Assembly (NCBI RefSeq): GCF_048544455.1
Contig: NC_133537.1
Span: 16,305,541-16,369,540, forward strand
Length of the DNA: 64,000 bases
Direction of reading: 5' to 3'
From: Silene latifolia
Taxonomy: Eukaryota; Streptophyta; Magnoliopsida; Caryophyllales; Caryophyllaceae
Shown piece after piece: positions 58,600 through 64,000 of this stretch (position 1 is its first letter; each line of letters starts with the position of its first letter). Position numbers and translations under genes: made by a program. The notes beneath the pieces were generated by a model. The model was given only the letters and a program-made list of their open reading frames with translations. It did no database searches and was not told where the DNA came from.

Positions 58600-58689
58600 C
58601 TGAATGCAATGTAAGCACCAAAATGGAATGTCACACATATATTGAACAAACCAGGCAAAAAACAATAGCTATACAGGAAAAGCATGACA

Positions 58690-59055
58690 TAAATGGATTC
58701 AGCATGTTATCTCACATAGCAGGGCTCTCTTTTATCTTAATTCCACTTGAACCCTTCATAACAATCCTAATCTACCTTCTTTATCCTTCTTCCCTTGTCA
58801 AGCAGAAAATTAACCATCCTAAATTTCGACTACTTCACAAGTTGAATCTCAAATTGAATCATGAGCAATTTCAATTTGAAAATTAGGGTTTTACCTAATT
58901 CAATCCCCAATTATTTACATACAAAAAACTCAAATTCAATCCTTGATTAATTACATACAAAAAAGAAATCGAAAATTAGGGTTCTTACCTCCGAGATGCT
59001 GATGGTCGAAAATTAGGGCATAGGTGTTTGAAAGACAGTACATTGAGTAATAGTT
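58690..59055. other. CACTA internal DNA before the LINE
   Basis: AT-rich, with GAAATTAGGGTTTTACC-like words repeated near 58885, 58970 and 59010. It ends with the LINE target duplication at 59041-59055. No coding resemblance. Confidence 0.4.
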
Positions 59056-60919
59056 TTTTTTTTTTTTGGTAAAAGGTAAGTATATTGATATCAACAAAAG
59101 AGATACATCATCCCGTGTATGAGAGTATTTGGAATATAACTATGAGAGAATGAAAACAAAAATTACAAAAATGAGCAACACTAGTGATGAGCTAATTGTA
59201 GTAGCCAAGTGCGATCCCTAGCAACTACAGCAGACTGGTTGCGAGCCCAGAAACGTTGAAGAACATCCTTGAGAATCTGCTGACAAATTTTCCATGGCCA
59301 AGCAACATGATGATCCACCCGAGCCTTATTACGAACTTTCCAAATATGATATGCAAGGCTAACATGACAGGCACTGATTATACTTCTCTGCAGCTTACTT
59401 CTTCCTCCACCCACTGAATACCAATGACTTAAATCTTCTGGGGCAAAGGTAACACCAAGCATAGTCTGGAGTATGGTCACACATTTATGACTGAAAGTAC
59501 ACTGATAGAATAAGTGAGCATGATTCTCCACAGCAGCAGCACATAGGTAGCAACTATTAGTCTGTCCAAATCCCATATTCATAATTCTATCTTGAGTAAG
59601 GAGCCTCTGCAGCTGAATTGCCCAGTATATGAATGAGCATTTAGGAACATTAAGAGGATTCCAGCAGGTAAACCGCCAAGCCACAGGAGGTTGAGGCTGT
59701 CTAAGCCACTGATAACCCTCAGCAACAGAGTAAGACTGATCAGAGTTCAACCAACGATCAGTAGAATAGGCTAGTTTAAAAGGAACCATAGTGTGAGCAA
59801 TTTTCTTCCATGTCCAACTACAATCATCAGGAGGATCATAGTTGGACCAATGTGTTCCTTTCATATACACATGGTTTATCCACTTGACCCAAAGATGGTC
59901 CTTTTTACTAGCCAACCACCAAATATACTTACCAATTAGAGCCTTGTTCCAAAGTTTTGAATTTTTGATACCAAGCCCACCTTCAGCTTTGGGAATACAA
60001 CAACTGTGCCAACTAACATTTGGAGCTCTCTGATAAGCATCCTTGCCACCCCAAAGATAATTCCTACAAATTGAGTCTATTTTATTCATTATCCCATTTG
60101 GAATGAGAAACATGCTAGACCAATAGGAATGAAGACTAGTAAGAACAGAGTTGACAAGTGCCAATCTGCCAGCATAAGAGAGATGTCGAGTACCCCATGA
60201 TCTGATTCTTGCACAAATTCTATCAATGAGCTGCATTCCATCATTCTTAGACAGTTTCTTGGAAGAAATGGGAACCCCCAAATATTTAAAAGGGAGGGAC
60301 CCCTTCCTAAAACCAGAGACTTGGATAATATCATTCATAACATGAGGAGCAACACCATTGAAATAGATATCAGACTTAGCTTTGTTGAGGCATAGCCCAC
60401 TTGCCTTAGAGAAAGTAGAAAAAGCCCTAAGAAGCCACATGATAGAGCTAGAATTACCCTTGGAGAATAGAAGCAAATCATCAGCAAAAAGAAGATGGTT
60501 TAATTTAATAGGCCCACACAAAGGATGAAATTTAAAATCTTCCTGCTCACTAACCACATTCAATATTCTTGAGAGATATTCCATGCAGAGTGTAAAAAGG
60601 AGAGGAGATAATGGGTCTCCTTGCCTAAGACCACGTTTACCATGGAAAAAACCAAAAGAATTACCATTCAGTGAAAGGGAGTATGCTGGTGTGGTGACAC
60701 AGGTCATGATTTTATCAATAAAGCCCTGAGGAAAATTTAAAGCTTGGAGCATATTCAGAAGGAAATCCCACTCAACAGAATCATAAGCCTTCCTAAGATC
60801 AATTTTAAGAAGGCATCTATGAGATGCAGACTTCCTGTTATAAAGCCTAACCAAATCTTGACAAATAAGTACATTTTCTACAATTTGTCTGCCTTTAATA
60901 AACCCACCCTGATTGGGGC
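59056..60919 (-). mobile_element. Young 5'-truncated L1 LINE inserted in the CACTA element
   Basis: Minus-strand LINE ending in a poly-A tail (poly-T on plus at 59056-59068). It is flanked by a perfect 15-bp duplication CATTGAGTAATAGTT (59041-59055, 60920-60934). It is truncated in the RT and the remaining frame is fully open, both pointing to a recent insertion. Its RT is a different L1 lineage from the LINE at 1331-3110, as it lacks the RNase H end. Confidence 0.95.
59181..60919 (-). pseudogene. LINE ORF2, RT and zf-RVT part
   Basis: Open from the truncation point to the stop at 59181, about 579 codons. RT motifs in order are GGFIKGRQIVENVL, CLLKIDLRKAYDSVEWDFLL, GLRQGDPLSPLLFTLCMEYL, the catalytic FADDLLLFSK, LPFKYLGVPISSKKL and LSYAGRLALVNSVLTSL. 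The C-terminal zinc-finger-like part has CSFIYWAIQLQRLLT and CYLCAAAVENHAHLFYQC. The N-terminal endonuclease and the first RT blocks are missing. The protein would act in cis to copy its RNA into a nicked target. Confidence 0.93.
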
Positions 60920-60934
60920 CATTGAGTAATAGTT

Positions 60935-61144
60935 GCAGCGTGATAAGGTGAGGACAACAACGTGATGATAGTAGAGGATGCGACTGTATTGTGGTCGTCG
61001 AGGGTGATAGTCAGACGGTAGAGGGCGCCGGCGTGAGATGGTGTTTTGATCTATGAGCTTTTGTTTTTGAGAGGCGAAGGGTTTTTTGTTCTGAAGTCTA
61101 AACGGAAGTTCTGTGATAATGGGGTATGAGTGATCCTGTGTTGA
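60935..61144. other. CACTA internal DNA after the LINE
   Basis: About 200 bp of mixed sequence between the LINE and the right subterminal repeats. It could be the leader of a transcript that runs leftwards through the captured exons, but no promoter is evident. Confidence 0.35.
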
Positions 61145-61395
61145 AATTTGACATCGGTTCAATAAACTGAAGTAACATAAGTATTACGTAAAAATTTTAC
61201 ATCGGTTCTAATAAAACCGATATAATGGGAATTAATTAACAACGGTTTTCAAATAACCGATGCTAGCAACTGATGTAAATAAAAAATAAAAAATAAGTTA
61301 CATCGTTTTAAAAAAAACGATGTCAATAATTAAGCTTATAATTTTTACATCGTTTTTAGTGAGAAGCGATGTTAACATGGCGATGTCAATGTCAC
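61145..61395. repeat. CACTA subterminal repeats, right end
   Basis: ACATCGGTT / AACCGATG words and the ACATCGTTTTTA / AACGATGT variant, about ten copies in 250 bp, ending at the terminal inverted repeat. Confidence 0.85.
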
Positions 61396-61409
61396 TTTTT
61401 CTACTAGTG

Positions 61410-62090
61410 TATCACCGGTTCCTAGAGTTGTCACTTTATGCAGAGGATATGCAGCTGGGTCAGCGAGGTCTAGCTCTTCATTTCGATAAGGGGTTGGCAC
61501 CTATGATCATGGATAGACTATCAGCTGGGGTACTTACCGATTTGAAAGAGGTATATGCACGAGCTGGGCATGGTGAGAGGTTGGTGGACTTGGCCAAGGA
61601 GGCTAAGGAAAGAAACACTGAAAAGAGAAAGGCAGACAGTGAGAGTGGCAACCAGTCGGGCCACAAGAAGAGTAACCATGGTCAGTCTAGGGCTTTTTCT
61701 AGAGGGTCTGGATATGCAGGGGGATCTCGAGCATGAGGAAGAGGTGGTGGTCGGAGTACTAGTGATAACTCCAACCTTACCTGCTTCAACTGTGGTGGAG
61801 TGGGCCACAAGAGAGATGATTGTACTAGTGCTAGAGTTAGAGGAGGCTTTCCGGGATCTTATCAGGGGAACTTTTCTCAGGCTCTGAGCCAGAGTTTTGC
61901 TAGCAACAGGCCATCTGGGTCATAGGGCAATCGTGGAGAGCAGAACATCAACAATGGCGGCTTCAACCGCAATAATGGAGGGTCCTATCAACGCCCGAAT
62001 AACAGTGTGACTCAGAACTCGGCAGCTAAGCCGACTACTTCGACTACCTCGGTCTAGGGTGGAGGTCAGAAAAGCAGCGGGAAGCTCTTT
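61410..62090 (+). pseudogene. Element G gag, C-terminal part
   Basis: Continues gag after the CACTA with MQLGQRGLALHFDKGLAPMI, RLSAGVLTDLKEVYARA and KEAKERNTEKRK. A Gly/Ser-rich part follows, with the CCHC knuckle CFNCGGVGHKRDDC at 61782-61823. Typical of chromovirus gag. It is broken in a small number of places. Confidence 0.85.
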
Positions 62091-62771
62091 ATGATAGGTA
62101 AGCAGGAGGCAGAGAACGATGTTCATGTGGTTATCGGTACCTTTCTTGTTCATAATACATCGTCTTTCATTTTGTTTGACTCCGGGGCAACCCATTCTTT
62201 TGTGTCTAGGGGTCATGCCTTAGCTATGGGTTTGGGAGAATATGAACTTGTAAAAGATAGTGTGTTTATACCTTCTGGGGAGTCGGTGTCTTATTCTAAG
62301 TTGTATAGAGATGTGTCCATGTTGGTAGGGGAGGTAAACGTACTGGTTAACTTGTTAGAGTTTCCTATGGATGAGTTTGAGTTCATCGTTGGGATGGACT
62401 GGTTGGGCAGGTATGGTGCTAAGATAGATTGCAGACAAAAGAAAGTGTCCTTAAAGGGTCCCAAGGGTGTTAGGGTATCATATAAGGGGTTTGTAGTGAG
62501 ACCGAAGTGTAAGTTTATCGCAGTGATGACTTTAAAGTCATGTCTAAGGAAGAAGTATCCCGTCATTCTTTGCGAAGTGAGGGATATGCGTATGGAGGAG
62601 CCATCGGCGTCTGATATACCTGTGATTGAGGAGTTTAGTGATGTTTTTCCTGATAAGATACTGGGTTACCACCTAAGAGAGATATTGACTTCAATGTTGA
62701 GCTCAAACCGGGGACATGTCCTATATCTAAAGCACCGTACCATATGGGGCCTAAAGAGTTGGAAGAGTTGA
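62091..62771 (+). pseudogene. Element G protease region
   Basis: Retropepsin motif FILFDSGATHSFVS near 62165, then EFPMDEFEFIVGMDWLGRYG and VSLKGPKGVRVSYKGF, the usual chromovirus protease. It leads into the start of RT (VIEEFSDVFPD). It is somewhat decayed at its end. Confidence 0.85.
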
Positions 62772-64000
62772 AGAAGCAGCTGAATGACCTGTTAGACAAA
62801 GGGTATATCCGGCCTAGTGTGTCACCTTGGGGGAGCACCAGTGTTGTTTGTGAAAAAGAAAGATGGGAGCATGAGGCTATGTATCGACTATAGGGAGCTG
62901 AATCATGTCACGGTGAAGAACATGTATCTTTTGCCTAGGATTGATGATCTTTTTTACCAGCTGAGTGGCGCGGGAGTGTTTTCTAAGATCGACTTGAGGT
63001 CGGGCTACCATCAGTTGAGGATATCATATGAGGATATTCATAAGACAGCTTTTCGGTCACGTTATGGTCACTATTAGTACATAGTGATGCCTTTTGGGTT
63101 GACGAATGCACCAGCAGTTTTCATGGATCTTATGAACCGGATTTTCAGCTCGTTCTTAGACAGGTTTGTGGTCGTCTTCATTGATGACATCTTGGTCTAC
63201 TCTAAGACCAAGGAAGAGCACGAGGAACATCTGAGGTTAGTTTTGCAGACCTTGCGAGATAACCAGTTATATGCCAAGTTATCAAAGTGCGAGTTTTGGT
63301 TAGAGAAGGTGGCTTTTCTGGGTCACGTGATATCTAAAGAGGGTGTGTCGGTGGATCCTAACAAGATTGAGGGAGTGACCAAGTGGGAATCACCAAAGAA
63401 TGTTGCTGAGATTCGGAGTTTCTTGGGTTTAGCTGGCTACTACAGGAGGTTCGTGAATGACTTTTCCAAGATCGTGAGGCCTATGACAGCGTTGATGAGA
63501 AAAGAGACCATATTTCGTTGGGATGAGAGTTGTGAGACGACTTTCCAAACCTTAAAGAAGCGTTTGACCACAGCTCCTATCCTAGCTCTACCTGAGGGAA
63601 GTGAGAACTTTGAAGTATACACCGATGTTTCAAATAATGGTTTAGGTTGTGTTTTGATGCAGAATGGGAAGGTTATAGCTTATGCGTCGAGTTAGCTGAA
63701 GCCTTATGAGGAGAACTATACTACTCACGATTTGGAGCTGGGTGCAGTTGTTTTTGCTCTTAAGATTTGGAGTCACTACCTTTATGGGGCCACCTTTAAG
63801 GTGTTTTCATATCATAAGAGTCTGAAATATATCTACACACAGAAAGAGCTGAACATGCGACAGAGGCAATGGATGAAGTTGATTGGGGACTATGACATGA
63901 AGACCATCTATCACGAGGGTAAGGCCAATGTTGTGGCAAATGCTTTGAGTAGGAAGAGTGTCCATTCGTTATGAACAGTTGTGTCTTTGCTGAAGCTGAG
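62772..64000 (+). pseudogene. Element G reverse transcriptase and RNase H (runs off the window)
   Basis: RT motifs: [55 protein letters not shown] and the catalytic [14 protein letters not shown] near 63170-63215. The connection [17 protein letters not shown] and [18 protein letters not shown] follows. RNase H has [20 protein letters not shown], then [18 protein letters not shown] and [11 protein letters not shown]. The order and wording are those of Tekay/Del chromoviruses. The integrase, any chromodomain and the 3' LTR would lie beyond 64000. Broken in a few places. Confidence 0.9.

Overview
The window is plant nuclear DNA made almost entirely of transposable elements nested inside one another. 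The evidence is Athila-type Ty3/gypsy elements with a downstream ATHILA ORF, a Sirevirus-type Ty1/copia element, a Tekay/Del-type chromovirus, plant L1 LINEs with RNase H, a CACTA transposon, and captured exons of a plant Shaker K+ channel and a triosephosphate isomerase. It looks like a large eudicot genome. A Caryophyllales host such as Silene or a chenopod relative is only a guess. I see no intact host gene, no tRNA or rRNA and no CRISPR.

Layout. 1-7.7 kb: AT-rich DNA with a 5'-truncated L1 LINE (1331-3110), a pair of Mutator-type MITEs (3466-3635, 6837-7024), a Stowaway MITE (7141-7230) and a decayed antisense copia tail (3964-4795). 7.7-52.4 kb: a four-level nest. Element B (minus, Athila-like, gag-protease only) spans 7738-52436. 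Element C (minus, Athila with gag, pol and ORF3) lies inside B at 9458-45975. Inside C are Sirevirus E (plus, 15214-26897) and copia-like element F (30644-42181). Element D (plus, gag-protease only, 32690-41140) sits in the 3' LTR of F. A solo LTR (S, 48897-50590) splits the B gag. 52.4-64 kb: chromovirus G (plus), whose gag is split by a 7.9 kb CACTA element (53484-61409). The CACTA carries scrambled exons of at least three host genes and a young L1 insertion (59056-60919). Target-site duplications support most junctions: ACCTT (E), GTGGG (F), ATAAC (D), CTCCA (S), TAT (CACTA) and a 15-bp one for the LINE. LTR divergence judged by eye falls in nesting order: B about 4 %, C about 2.6 %, D about 1.4 %, E under 1 %.

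The most interesting signal cuts across the families. Each LTR lineage carries its own short palindrome in arrays: GTCGATCGAC in D, CTCGATCGAG in B, ACTCG-RY-CGAGT in G and the solo LTR, TCCCGG(CC)GGGA/TACCGG in C, and GTTATAG...CTATAAC in E. In the gypsy families the copies are mostly 19-22 bp apart (about two helical turns), often with gaps near 50 bp. They lie upstream of the LTR TATA boxes and recur inside the elements, even inside reading frames. A second shared signal is a short stem with a purine tetraloop just upstream of a polypurine tract. It occurs at the 3' LTR and again internally in B and D, and internally in C. Both look like DNA- or RNA-level signals conserved in form but not in sequence. 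No database search or computation was possible, so family assignments rest on recognised motifs.
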